A DNA stretch of 64,000 nucleotides from Ricordea florida. Its lineage: Eukaryota; Cnidaria; Anthozoa; Corallimorpharia; Ricordeidae. Under the pieces are notes generated by a model. That model saw nothing but the letters and a program-made list of their open reading frames with translations. It was not told the origin of the DNA and did not search any database. This document shows positions 33,601 through 44,900 of this stretch, piece after piece. Every line of letters begins with the position of its first letter. Within the stretch, counting starts at the first letter, position 1. Made by a program: the position numbers and the translations under genes. Location: positions 7,982,977 through 8,046,976 of the forward strand of contig OX453284.1 of NCBI GenBank assembly GCA_949710005.1. The letters are read 5' to 3'.

Positions 33601-36600
33601 TATTGTTAACAACAGATATCTTTCTTGAACAGCCCTGACTTGTCGTTGGCGACAGGTTTGACATCAGAGGAGATGCAGAATTACCTTGCCAGTGCTTTGA
33701 TAGTCTTTAGCCTTGATTCTAAACAACTTGTTTACTCTTCTGTCTTGGAAGTGTCAAGGGTACGTACCTGTATGTTTTCAATAAATGAAATGAAAGGTTA
33801 ATTAAACATTGGAGATATTGCATTAATTAAGATTTATAGCTAACTTGTTTTTTTATTCCTAACTGCACATTGTTTTTCAGCAATCTAGTCAGTACCCTGC
33901 ATATGTGTTTTCCAGTTCATCAGTGGTTCCAGGCTCCAGTGCTGTACATGTGGTTGGAACATCAGCAGGAACTATTCACATGATCAAGAGTTCTACCACT
34001 GAATCACAGACTGTTAGCAGTATGGACAGTATTTCTGGCCAGGTGACTAAAAGTACACTGTATTACCCCAGAGTGGCAGACTAATATTGAATAAAAGGAA
34101 AAGACAGCAACAGTTCACACAAGAATGACTCAAGTAGTACATAGTAAATAGTATATAACTAAGATACAGTGTAAATAGCTTGTGTACAGAAGGTTCATCA
34201 AACAAAGAACTCTCAGTAGAAGGATCCATTGAAGGTTGCAATTTTCTTTTGAGAGCTAAGAATACTTGGGAAAATAAAAAAGAACAAAGTTTTTCATTTT
34301 TCAGCTATTCAGCTTTCCTCAGATAACAGATAATATACAGTACCGGCATATATATACAGTATATACATACATATGTATGTAGTTGTTGCGGGAGAAAAAA
34401 ACGCACAAACAAACTACACGTTTATCCCTACAAGCCTGTTTCATGGTTCCCCACTCGTCAGGGGATTTTGTGGGCAACCACGAAACAGGCTTGTTGGGAT
34501 AAACGTGTAGTATGTTAATTTGTATGTTTTTTTCTCCCACAACAACTACTTCGCTCTAAGTTCACGTATTGAGCACTGTTTTACGTTAATGAACTTTTAC
34601 ACTTTATATATGTATGTATATTAACTTGTTTATGAACTAGACTAGTCATTGTTTGGTAGCTTAGAATAATGTATGTCTTTCATCTGATTGAATGAATGCA
34701 TTACAGGTTATTGCATCAGATGTGAACCAAGATGGTTATTTTGAGATTCTGGCAATAGATAAAAGTGGGAATGTTGCCTGCAGACACCTGAATGGTAAAA
34801 TGGTAATATAATTATAAACTTTGGCAGTTTCAGTCAATTTTGCATTGCATACTCAAGGTGTTAAAACAAAATGCACTAAATAAGGACTTATAAAAGATGC
34901 AAAAATAGTAATGATAAATCGTACCCATCGAGTTTCTCACACAACAAATAAGGCTGTCAGTTTTAATCAAAGGAATCTAAGTTAAGCATGACAATTCTCA
35001 AGGCGTGAAATTAGGCTAATACACAGATGATACGACAGTAGTTTTGAAGGACAGTAAATCCGTGTTTAACCCTTTTGAGTTTATACTAAATCATGTTAAG
35101 AAATGTTTGGGCCTTAAAATATATGAAACAAAATCGGACATGATATGGCTTGGCTCTTGGCATCACAGGAAAGACAAAATTTTCGACTTATCGCTCAGTG
35201 ATACACCAGTTTATGCACTAGGCGTACACCTTTCCTACGACTGCGAATGTACTTTGCAGAAGAACTTCTGGGATAAATTGATTTTATTAAAAAAACTGTT
35301 AAATATATGGTCTCAGAGGGACATCTGAAATTTCTCGCTCTTTCAAAAATTGTATTTATCTGTGGTACAATAGAGATGCCTAAACATTTTGCAGACAAAG
35401 TAAATAAAATAGCCTTAGACTTTACATGGAACCAAAAACTGCCTAAAATTCTCAACACTGATTAAAACTTAAAAGGAAGGCAGCTTAGAGATGAAAGACT
35501 TTTCTTTGTTTAATAAAGTTTTAAAGCTAAATTGGGTCAACTTAAATGACTTCACTCAGATTCTGGTACCTGGCTGTGTTTTCTTTTGCCAGGTTTGGGA
35601 AGCTACAGTTTCAAGTTCAAGTGCAGCTGGAATTCGTGTGGCAGATGTCGATGGTGATGGTTTGTTAGAGGCTGTTGTGGCTACTTTTGATGGGTTGAGT
35701 ATTGTTGTTAGTCGTAATAGTCTAGATGTACTATCACTATCTAAAATGTTTCAACAAATTGTACTCATACTGATAGATAATCTTATAGTCATATACTTAT
35801 ACATGAAGAAACATGAAGAAGTCACTGTCATTTTGTCTGGTGTTTCTTTACAGGTATGTATGGGTTCTTGAGGGGAGCACTGGCCAGGTACGGCAAGGAT
35901 GGCCAGTGAGGTTATCTAATGATATACGAGTTGCTCCACTCGTCATAAAATTGGTTCCAGGAGAAGGCAAAGCATCAGATATAGTAAGTATTGCAAGCAT
36001 GTTATCAACTCTCTGTGACATACAGCACTATTGCAGAGTTCTGTTAACTATGATACCGTAACTATGATCAATAAAAGATAATTAATCTATTGCTTAAGAA
36101 GTACTGTAAATATTAGAATGAATGGACTCATTTCACTATAGAAGTTCATGCATTTGATGCTTTCAAAGTGAGTTGCAGTTTGCCAACATTTTTAATAATA
36201 ATGATTACAAATGTACCTTAACAAACTGGCCAAAAGTTATGTTGAGGAATAGACAAGAAAAACAAACTGAAAATTGAGTTAAGAACTACAGAGCCAATGG
36301 TAGGGGCTTGCATGATGGATGATTTGGGAGTAATTGATCGGTCTGTCTTTTTTTTCCTGGTTGGATAACATGAGTACTATATAAATCACTTCCAATTGAC
36401 AGCATTACCGGTATCCAACCTTCAACTTGGTCAGTAGAGGCAAAAGATCAAGCCTAATTTTGGACTTTTTGAGTAAAATGCTGAAACTGTTTTTTTTTTT
36501 ATTAATATTCAAGATTGTTCCCCTAATGAATGGTCAGATAGCAATCATAAGAGGAAGTGATCAATGTACAGAGTTGCTCAGTACTGACAAAGCTGTCCTG

Positions 36601-39600
36601 GCCTCTCCTGTGAGTGCTGATCTAATAGAAGACAGACAAGGTTTAGAACTGGTACTAGTCACTGGAGATGGGAGATTGATGTGCCTAGCAAATGCACCAA
36701 ACACTGTTCCCTACAGGTATCACTTAAAAGCTAATTTATATAAAGGTTGCTCTGTTTGTGTATAATTTGCTATTTGTATTAAGCTTAATGCAAACGACTG
36801 AACCATATCATGGCAAGTCATTGCTAATTATTTTATCTGTGGCATTTTTTATTATTAAAGTTTGCCTGCAGATCAGAATGAGTTGTTTTCCTGGCCATCT
36901 GAGAATTTACCTTGTAGTGGAGCAACATTCTATTCTGGCAAGGTAAAAGGTACCTTAAAAGTACCGTTAGTCAATAATAAACACTTAATGTATGGTCCCG
37001 AGGGAATCAGTAAGTTTTGTTTTCTTAAGATTCCTGATGTTTCCTGAGATGAAAGGGGAAAACAAAACTAACTAGTTTTCCAAGGGACCATATATTAAGT
37101 GCTTTGTTATATCTTAAGATTTTCTCCTAAACAATCATATAGCAAAAACTAACAAACACGGATGGCACAACTGGCGCACGGGCAACAACTGCACAATTGT
37201 ATATCTGTCGGGATACATTTGAATTTGATCAAGGGCACATGACCAAAAATCAACCAATATCACAGTGCTCATTATGTTGCGTGAAAGTCTACTAGGTATA
37301 GTATAACAGTTATTGTTGTTATACAACAGTGCAGAATGGCTTTGTGCTCATAATTTATAGTTTTACCATGCTTTATTCACCAGTGACATATTTCACCCAG
37401 TATATGAACGATATGAAGAAAACATGGACTGGAATAAACGAGATAATGAGCCGTAATAAAAGAAAGTCTAAGCCTATTGTTGGGCTTAAACGTTTGAATG
37501 GGGATTACTCACAATGTAGCCGAACTTCCAAACGTGCTAAACGATTTCTTTTCAACAGTTGGCCAAAAGTTAGCGTCAAATGTACCTGATGCTAACTGTC
37601 ATTATAAAGAATACTTAGCAAATGCTAATTTCACCAGTTCTTTTTTCTTTGAACCAGTTATTCCGGCAGATATTGAATTAGAAATCTCACGTCTACCATC
37701 AAATAAGGCTTATGGGTTATATTCATGTCCTGTGCGCGTTCTGAAATGTGCAAAGAACATACTTTCTTCACCCTTAGCTGAACTTATTAATCTTTCTGTT
37801 CAAACTGGAAAATATCCTTCAAAGTTAAAACATGCAAAAGTTATTCCAGTGTACAAAGGTGATGACGAGACTGACCCTAGCAACTACCGTCCTATTTCGC
37901 TACTCTCTGTCTTCAATAGAATTTTTGAAAAAACTATGTATAACCGATTGAAAGCATATATTGAAGATAATGAACTTCTATATAAAGCTCAGTATGGCTT
38001 TAGAGAAAAATTCTCCACTCAACATGCAATTTTGGATATAGTGGATACCATACAAACAAATATGGACAAGAAAATGTTTACATGTGGCGTTTTCCTCGAT
38101 TTTAAAAAAGCGTTCGATACTGTAAATCACACTATTTTGCTGGATAAATTGCATTATTATGGCATCAGAGGTATTGTGCATGAGTGGTTTTCTTCGTATT
38201 TGGCAAACCGAACGCAAACAACGCATATTGACAATGACCACATTTCATCCAAGAAGAATTTAGTAACGGGAGTTCCGCAAGGGTCTGTTTTAGGCCCCTT
38301 ACTTTTCTTAATTTATATTAATGATATTTACCTCTGTAGTAATAAACTTGGGTTTTATTTATTTGCTGACGATACAAACCTGTTATATGCTGACAAAGAC
38401 TTGAAGTCCCTGGAAACCACAGTTACCGCTGAACTAAACAATGTTTGGAACTGGCTTAATGCTAATAAACTAACCATTAACGCTAAAAAGTCAAACTTTG
38501 TTGTCTTTAGACCAAGACAAAAAAGAATGGATCATCAGATATGTATCAGAATTCCGGATAATAACAATAATGGGTTCGTACTTCTTGAATGCAAAGATTA
38601 TGTAAAATTTTTAGGAGTGCTAATTGACAAAAACTTGACCTGGAAGCCTCATATTGATTATATTGCTTCGAAGATCAGCAAAATAGTTGGTATTCTTGCA
38701 AGAATAAGACATCATGTACCTTTCAGTATCCTTCTTCAAATTTACCGACACGCTTTACGGTATACCTGTTTGGGGGCAGGCAGCTCAGCGTGATTTGGAA
38801 AAGATTCTTATCCGGCAAAAACGTGCACTTCGTTTGATCTTCTTTTCCAACAATAGAACTCATGCTATCCCTCTTTTTATAACTTCGAACATTTTACCCC
38901 TTAATATGCTTTATTTTGAAACGATTTCCACCATAATGCATGATGTTTCTACTAATTCTACACCTTGCTATTCATTCATCCGATGTTCATGCACATAATA
39001 CGCGTTCCTCTTCCACAAGGAATTTCTTTATTCCGAAATCTAGATTGCATGTGAAACTAAAATCTTTTTCTGCGTTTGGTGCGAGATTGTGGAACTGTCT
39101 ACACCCCGACTGGCATAAGCTAACGAAAAGAGCTTTTAAAAGAAAACTTCATAAATTACTTTTGACCGTACTTGGGATTGAGGTCTTTTATGTTGACGCC
39201 CATTCTTTAATATTGAAAATTAATGCTAATAATTATTGTACCCTATAACTTTATGTTTTGCTACGTGTTTCGTTTCACATTGTATGTCTTCGTCTTATAT
39301 TGTAGTGTAATTGTAGCAATATTGTAGTCTTTTAGCTCTAATACTTAATTTTTGTTTACTGCTAATTATTGTGCCTTATAGCTATGTGTTTTCGTTTTCA
39401 CAGTCTTACATTGTAGTGCCGATGTTATAGTAATATTGTAAATTTTAAATTAAACTCAATTTTTGTCATTACTAATACCCGCCAAGATTAGCTGTTGCTA
39501 TACGCAGGTTGTGTAAATTACCTGTATATATTTGTTTGAAATAATAATTAAAAGTGTAAGTGTAAAGTGTGACCTTCTCCTGTATGCCCTGATGTTGCTA

Positions 39601-42556
39601 AGTCCTATGAGCAATTATTAGTGTGTCCAGAATCTACATTTCCACAATTTTTTAGCTCCCTTAATCCCAGTGCTTGGGCTTAGTCAATGAATGCTTGATC
39701 AGGATATTTGTCAGGAATGATTTGCCATTCAGAAAGCTTCCAAAGGGACCATTTATTATTAGCAGAGGGGGAGGGGATGGGTGAGAAAATGGGAGGACTC
39801 AAATTTTTAGCCACTGCAAAGAGGGGGTTCCTGAGGTAGATTAGTTTTTTCATAATGCGGGAGGCCTTGAATTTTTATAGAATCAAAGCCTTAATAAAAA
39901 AGCAACAAAATACTTTAGTGTGCTACTAAAAGCTGGTACCCCAGATTTTATAGCTGGGAGCCTTTGGGATCCCTGTGATACTTACATTTAGCTGGTCACA
40001 GCTTTGATAACTCTTTGAATTTCACTTACCTAGGACTAATTATTGACTGTCATCTTTCGTGGCATGATCATAAATTATTGAATACATCTGCTCAAAAATT
40101 TGAGTTGAGCAATTTCTAGACAAAGGGACACTAATTAATATGTACTTCTCTTTTATTTATCCCTACTTAACATATGATTGTGTATTATGTGGTAGTGACT
40201 ATGACAGTCCAGTTTCTGATGTTGTGAAACTACAAAATAAGGTTGTGCATATTATAAATGATGTTCCTATATATCATGACCATGTTACCCACACTACATC
40301 AATCTTGGTCATTTAAAATTTTTTGATCTAATAATAGTTAAATTACATACTTGTCTTTTTCTTTATGATCATATCAATCACATTAAATCACATTAAAGGA
40401 ACATGAGTAACCGTCACCTGGTTACCTCAGTTGGTAGAGTGCCGGTCTGTCGAGCGGGAGGTCGTGAATTCAAACCTCAGCTGGACCAACACTCAAGGTC
40501 TTAAAATAACTGAGGAGTGTGTGCTGCCTTCGTTATAACATCTGCAAACGGTTAGACATTCTAGTCTTCTCGGATAAGGACAGAAAACTGTAGGCCCCGT
40601 CTCACAGCACTGTTCTTGTGGGACGTTAAAGATTCCACAACTCTGCAGACCCCATTGTTGTGGTCGACCTTTGAATTATTTGATTAATCAGGGCCACAAG
40701 TTTATTAGCCTGTGGCTATTATGTGCTACCCTGAATAAATAAAGTCTTTATTAATACTACACCACTGCGTTCTCAAAAAAAAGTATGCATACAAACAGTA
40801 AAACTGTTTATTGTGTGTGTAAGTGGGGTGGGGGTACTGAAATGTTTTTCCAATAGAATTGGAGGACCTGAAAAATCCAGTTTTACTGAGGGGGGTTCAT
40901 GGAAAAAAAAGAAAGATTTGTTAATTTCTCACCCATCCCCCCCTCTGATAAATGAATGAATGGTACCTTAAATAACATCTTCTCCACTATTAGAATGGCT
41001 AAGTGGTCATGGTAAAGGGTTTTTCCAAGTTCATGCAGTCTCATTTGAACAACACTAATGGTTCAAGTAAAACAAACATTCTATGTTTAATTTATAACTA
41101 TTGTGCTTGCTCATGATAACTTACTTTTGTTCCAATTGGGGGCTTTGGGCAAACATCTGTAAGCAGTTCAGAAAATTATATTATAATAATACATATTAGA
41201 TGAAAGGTAGCCCTAAGGGTTCAAAATATATGCATACTCTGAGATGTATGGCTGTAGTGAGAATCATGTAAAATGAGCTAATAGAGATGCAGAAACAGTC
41301 TTATGATTGCAGCACCTTTCTTGTTGGCAAGACCAGAACCATTATGATAGAACTTTACTTTGGCAGTTAGGGCCATTGATACAATATAATATGTAATTGA
41401 AAACATGCGTGGTTCACAAGCCTCATTATTACTTTTTTTTCTTTTACATGTACCCTGTCAGCTTGGTATAAGAATTACCCCAAAATCGCTACATAATACA
41501 AAGATCAGTACAGACTGGTTTCCACTGGAGTTTGAAATCAAAGATGAATGGCTCGAAGACATGAAATGGAGGAATTACTATGTCAGGGTATGTTCTATTG
41601 TTCACCCATAATAACCAGACAGCAATATTATTATTACAATGCACTTCTCTTTAATTCCCCCAAGAAGTTGGTAGAAGATCCAGTTCTGGTGTCTGAATAT
41701 TTCAAGGTTCAGTCAGAGTTGCTAATCGTGCAGTCATCTCTGGAAAACTGCTGGATGTGAAAGGATTATTAACATGGCATTTTTTTTAAAAATCCCTCAT
41801 TGTTGCAATTAGTTTGCATTACATAACCCCTCCCTCCCTCCCTCCCTCCCTCCCCCCCCCCCCACACCTTGCCTGAGACCTAATATATTACAACATGTTG
41901 TATCCTGCCTTTTCCTTCAGATTGAAATTGGTCAAGGACTTGTGTCAATGGCAAAGACTTACAGCTCCCCAGGCATTTATACTGAGCACGTGAAAGCGCC
42001 ACCTCAACCCTGCAGAGCATTTGTGACTATTAAGCTTAAAACACAACAAGGTCAATGCTTTTATGCTACAATCAACCTCAGGTGAGACACAGGCTTGTAG
42101 TGTTTAATTTACCTTCAGATTGGTTCCGTGCAAGAGTGTCCTCTTAGGGGTAACACCGAGTGGCCAACCCAGGTCATCACACCGCCAGTTGTTGATAAGC
42201 AACCCGCAGGGTTCCACTCCCGTTATTGAGATGTCAATGTCAACAGTTCGTTTTAAAATTACCTGCTCCTAGATAATGAAATTTGATTGTCTTTAAGACC
42301 AAGACTTCTGATTGGTTAAAAACGGAACAAAGGTATTTTGGCCTACTACTATATTATAGCGAAGCTATTCGCAAGTTTTGGTACAACCTCTATAACTCTA
42401 TTCCATTCGTTGTCTTGCAGTTTCAACCTTCACTTCAAAGATGACATTTCATGGTTTCTGTTGGTGCCTTTTGTGACCACAGGATGTCTTCTTTTAGCTC
42501 TTCTTTTAGCACTCTATGGGTGGTCACCCAACGTCCCTGGGCTCTTGCCCATGTAA
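30684..42556 (+). CDS. DEX1-like FG-GAP repeat membrane protein
   Basis: Exons: 30684-30989, 31336-31443, 31947-32090, 32676-32896, 33633-33759, 33881-34042, 34707-34802, 35593-35693, 35854-35983, 36514-36716, 36861-36942, 41462-41587, 41921-42081, 42421-42556. The sum is 2103 nt, or 700 residues plus stop, in frame throughout. An N-terminal hydrophobic segment (IIIYFLLLHVLFRIVVS) should be a signal peptide. FG-GAP/integrin-like repeats follow, with Ca-binding-type loops DVNGDNVRD (about residue 55), DYDNDG, DFSGDGSD, DVNQDG and DVDGDG. A predicted C-terminal membrane helix (FLLVPFVTTGCLLLALLLAL) and a short tail end the protein. The layout, the motif VLKKDWFQINPEHIDD and the order of blocks match plant DEFECTIVE IN EXINE FORMATION 1 and its animal relatives. 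Its animal role is not established here. A LINE copy sits in the 36943-41461 intron. Confidence 0.85.
31125..31240 (+). mobile_element. Dispersed repeat AGTAAGGGTATGTTA, copy 2
   Basis: AAGTAAGGGTATGTTAAAGC..TATGCGCACTAAGGC..GAAGAGATAGGACCCTATTG with a 3' A-run. Same family and same strand as 20440-20565. Confidence 0.65.
32948..33220 (+). mobile_element. MITE family with ATGGCTGCC start, copy 1 (DEX1-like intron)
   Basis: Shares TCTGATTGGTTCGCTATCTC, AAATGGCTGCCAGTCGCTCG and TGTGTATTTATACTAAAACA with copy 2 at 63268-63546. Confidence 0.8.
34379..34549. mobile_element. Palindromic foldback element
   Basis: GTAGTTGTTGCGGGAGAAAA..CTACACGTTTATCCCTACAA and its inverse TTGTTGGGATAAACGTGTAG..TTCTCCCACAACAACTAC make long arms with a loop of a few tens of bases. 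DEX1-like intron. Confidence 0.75.
35005..35565 (+). pseudogene. LINE reverse transcriptase fragment next to an exon
   Basis: The degraded frame contains YTDDTTVVLKDSKSVFNPFE (the catalytic-motif region), IYETKSDMIWLGS, VNKIALDFTWNQKLPKIL and MKDFSLFNKVLKLNWVNL, in the order of a LINE RT and following region. Several stops interrupt it. It ends about 30 bp before the exon at 35593. Confidence 0.7.
37375..39560 (+). pseudogene. 5'-truncated non-LTR retrotransposon with reverse transcriptase
   Basis: A reverse transcriptase lies in the DEX1-like intron. The longest intact frame (37498-38793) carries NYRPISLLSVFNRIFEK, the VFLDFKKAFDTVNH motif, GVPQGSVLGPLLF and the catalytic FADD (38362-38373). 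Downstream conserved parts (YGIPVWG, then HAHNTRSS and GARLWNCL) continue in other frames up to 39248. This implies frameshifts near 37500, 38750 and 38970. No endonuclease domain is present, so the 5' end is missing, as is usual for target-primed insertions. The A+T-rich 3' tail ends near 39560. By motif style it belongs with the jockey/CR1/L2-like elements. It is not functional as it stands, and it lies in sense orientation within the host intron. Confidence 0.85.
39970..40340 (+). pseudogene. LINE reverse transcriptase C-terminal fragment
   Basis: The peptide FDNSLNFTYLGLIIDCHLSW (40002-40061) followed by WHDHKLLNTSAQ resembles the YLGVxID..LTWxxH motif behind the RT domain. Downstream frames are broken. 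In the same DEX1-like intron as the larger LINE. Confidence 0.6.
40411..40760 (+). mobile_element. tRNA-derived SINE, diverged copy
   Basis: The A-box-like TTACCTCAGTTGG and decayed B box (GAATTCAAACC) head a body matching 8110-8300 (e.g. TGAGGAGTGTGTGCTGCCTT and TCTAGTCTTCTCGGATAAGG). It ends AATAAATAAAGTCTTTATTA. Confidence 0.8.
41824..41866 (+). repeat. (CCCT)n / poly-C microsatellite
   Basis: CCCTCCCTCCCT.. then an uninterrupted C run, in the DEX1-like intron before exon 41921. Confidence 0.85.
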
Positions 42557-44900
42557 CATGTGAACCGAGGAACAGAATGCACTGTCTAGTATTCCCTTTG
42601 TACGAGAGAAGGGAGGATATGGAGGCCAATATCTCATGAAGATTAGGTAGTGAGATTTACCAATTCCAACAATGGGGAAAGCTGGCTGATTGAAGAGAAA
42701 CACTAAAAACCAGAGCGCAGACCTCCACCAGCGCATTTGACCCCCTACTGCTTGCAAGGGTACTGATGTTACTGCATCATGTGACATATGGGCAGATACA
42801 GAATTGAAAGATGCACATTGTAGTTTTGGTTTGAAGTTGATATGATGATTCTAGTGCTATTTATTGCAAAATAAGGACTTTTCTGTTTTTCTGTGACCTT
42901 GACCTTTGACCTGGATACCCCAGAATTAAATCAGTTCTAAGTTAGACCATAGCCAATGTTTTGACCAAGTTTGGTGATGATTGGTTGAGAGATGTGTACG
43001 CTAGGCTGCTAACAAACAAACGCCAGTGAAAACATAACCTCCGTCCAACTCCGTTGGCAGAGGTAATGACTTCAAAGGAAAGGCTTAACATTACAGCACC
43101 TACAAATAGGACTGAACAGGGAAGATAAAACCCAATTACAGCAGGCTGAAGTTGGAATACTGTACCTGGAGCCAAAGTGTTTGTCAAAGTTCATCTTTGT
43201 GCCTCCAAGGCATAACTGTTTACACCAACAGTGTTACCTTATAGTTATTTTGTTTGCTGGTGTAAAGTTCCATAGAAAGTTAGGATACATGCAGGCAACA
43301 CATTAAACATGCAAATCACTCAAAACCTTGTCTGGTCTTTTATTCAATATCAATTCTAGTCAACAGTGTTAATGTTGTTGTTCAATTTTTTCCTTGGTTT
43401 AAATTTTATTTTCCTTTGCATCAAACTCATTATCATAAATTACCATACCAAAAAACAAAGGAAAATAAAATTCAAACCAAGGAAAAAATTGAACTGCAAC
43501 ATTAATATGTTTCTTCCATTTACTGCAAATGGGGACAGTACAACAAACCAGGCAATACAACTAATAAAATTATTTACACCTTTATACTCTTATTGCAAAA
43601 CAGAACACAGTTAATACAAATTTTACTTCCCATACCTATCAACATGAACTCATAATAATCTACAATACAAAGAAAAATGAAGATGAAAAAATAACTTATA
43701 ATTCTTGTATGCCTACCCTCACTTACCCTTGTTTACAGGGGGTGACATTTTGATGTGCAAGTACACACAACAACACTTCTCTGAACAACCCTGCTTTAAC
43801 AAGGTAAAGGACATCTTAGTCCTCTTACATTACTTTGTGCATTGCTTTAAAATGCCAATTTCTATTATCACAGAATGTTACAGGAAGAGGTAATGATTGA
43901 AGAACAAAAGTACCAGAAAATTTAATTGTTTTTAAAAATGATATTGATGGAGCAAAAAAAGATACAGTTTCTAATTCTTCAGTCAATTACGAAAATTGTC
44001 TGAAATTCTTACACTTTACAGTAGTTGGGTCTAGCACTTCATGTACTACACACAGGGTGCCAGTAGGTACATGTTAACTGCAATAACTTATTCTGTTTGC
44101 ATTGCACTGCACTTTGCATGCTTTATAAACTTAGAAATTGCCTGTGCTACTTCTAAGCTCTCTTTACTCAAGGTGCCATGTTCCTTTAAATTATTTTTTT
44201 TACACGTGCCTGTACATCAAAATAAATTTCCACAGTCTGATTAACAAGTAAACACTCATGAAGTCTTGTTACTACAATCGCAATACTGTAGATTTGGTTG
44301 ACAATGGAGTTTACAACTTACGCCTGCACCCAGCTACACCGAGCTGTGCCACTGGTCAGCACAAGCCTTCTTTTCAATGTATCGACAGTAGTTGATTTGG
44401 TTGATGTGCACACACACATTGCAATGACCAAGTTGACACACTGCTTTATAATTTACTGGTGTTCCTGTCTTGGACCTTTCTTAAATGGATTTGAGAATGA
44501 CAAGTTGGATTTCTTTTTGCGATCCAGTGTACCTGTTTACAAGGATAAACATAGTTTAATAACATTACTAATCTATTTCTCCTTGCACTTAAGTAGAAAC
44601 TTGAAGTTGCCCCTGGTCTTGGTTGCCAAGCGTGTTTGCTGTCTTTTGCACCAGTTGTGAGAAAAAAAACATTGTTATGACTTATGTCATAACATTAAAT
44701 TTTTCAGCTGTATATTTAGATTTTTAACAACAAATAACCAATCTTTACTTGCCAGAAATGAAGAAAACCAGTATTTTTAGACTGATTATCCTAGAATATC
44801 TGGCTACTACTGTACATGTATGATCAAAAGGTAACCAACCGTTTATCTAGTGAGGATATCCACTGCAAAAACTACATGTAATTCAACAAAAGAAACAACA
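42557..44900. other. Convergent intergenic region, DEX1-like / FRMD8
   Basis: This region contains both 3' UTRs. A repeat segment of about 240 bp (42835-43075) carries the gtgaaaacataacctccg motif also found reversed near 45710. A palindromic MITE lies at 43368-43506. The remaining 43.6-44.9 kb is AT-rich and I see no gene in it. Confidence 0.5.
43368..43506. mobile_element. Palindromic MITE (TTCAATTTTxCCTTGG family), copy 3
   Basis: TTAATGTTGTTGTTCAATTT..CCTTGGTTTAAATTTTATT pairs with AAAATAAAATTCAAACCAAGG..TTGAACTGCAACATTAA. Confidence 0.8.
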
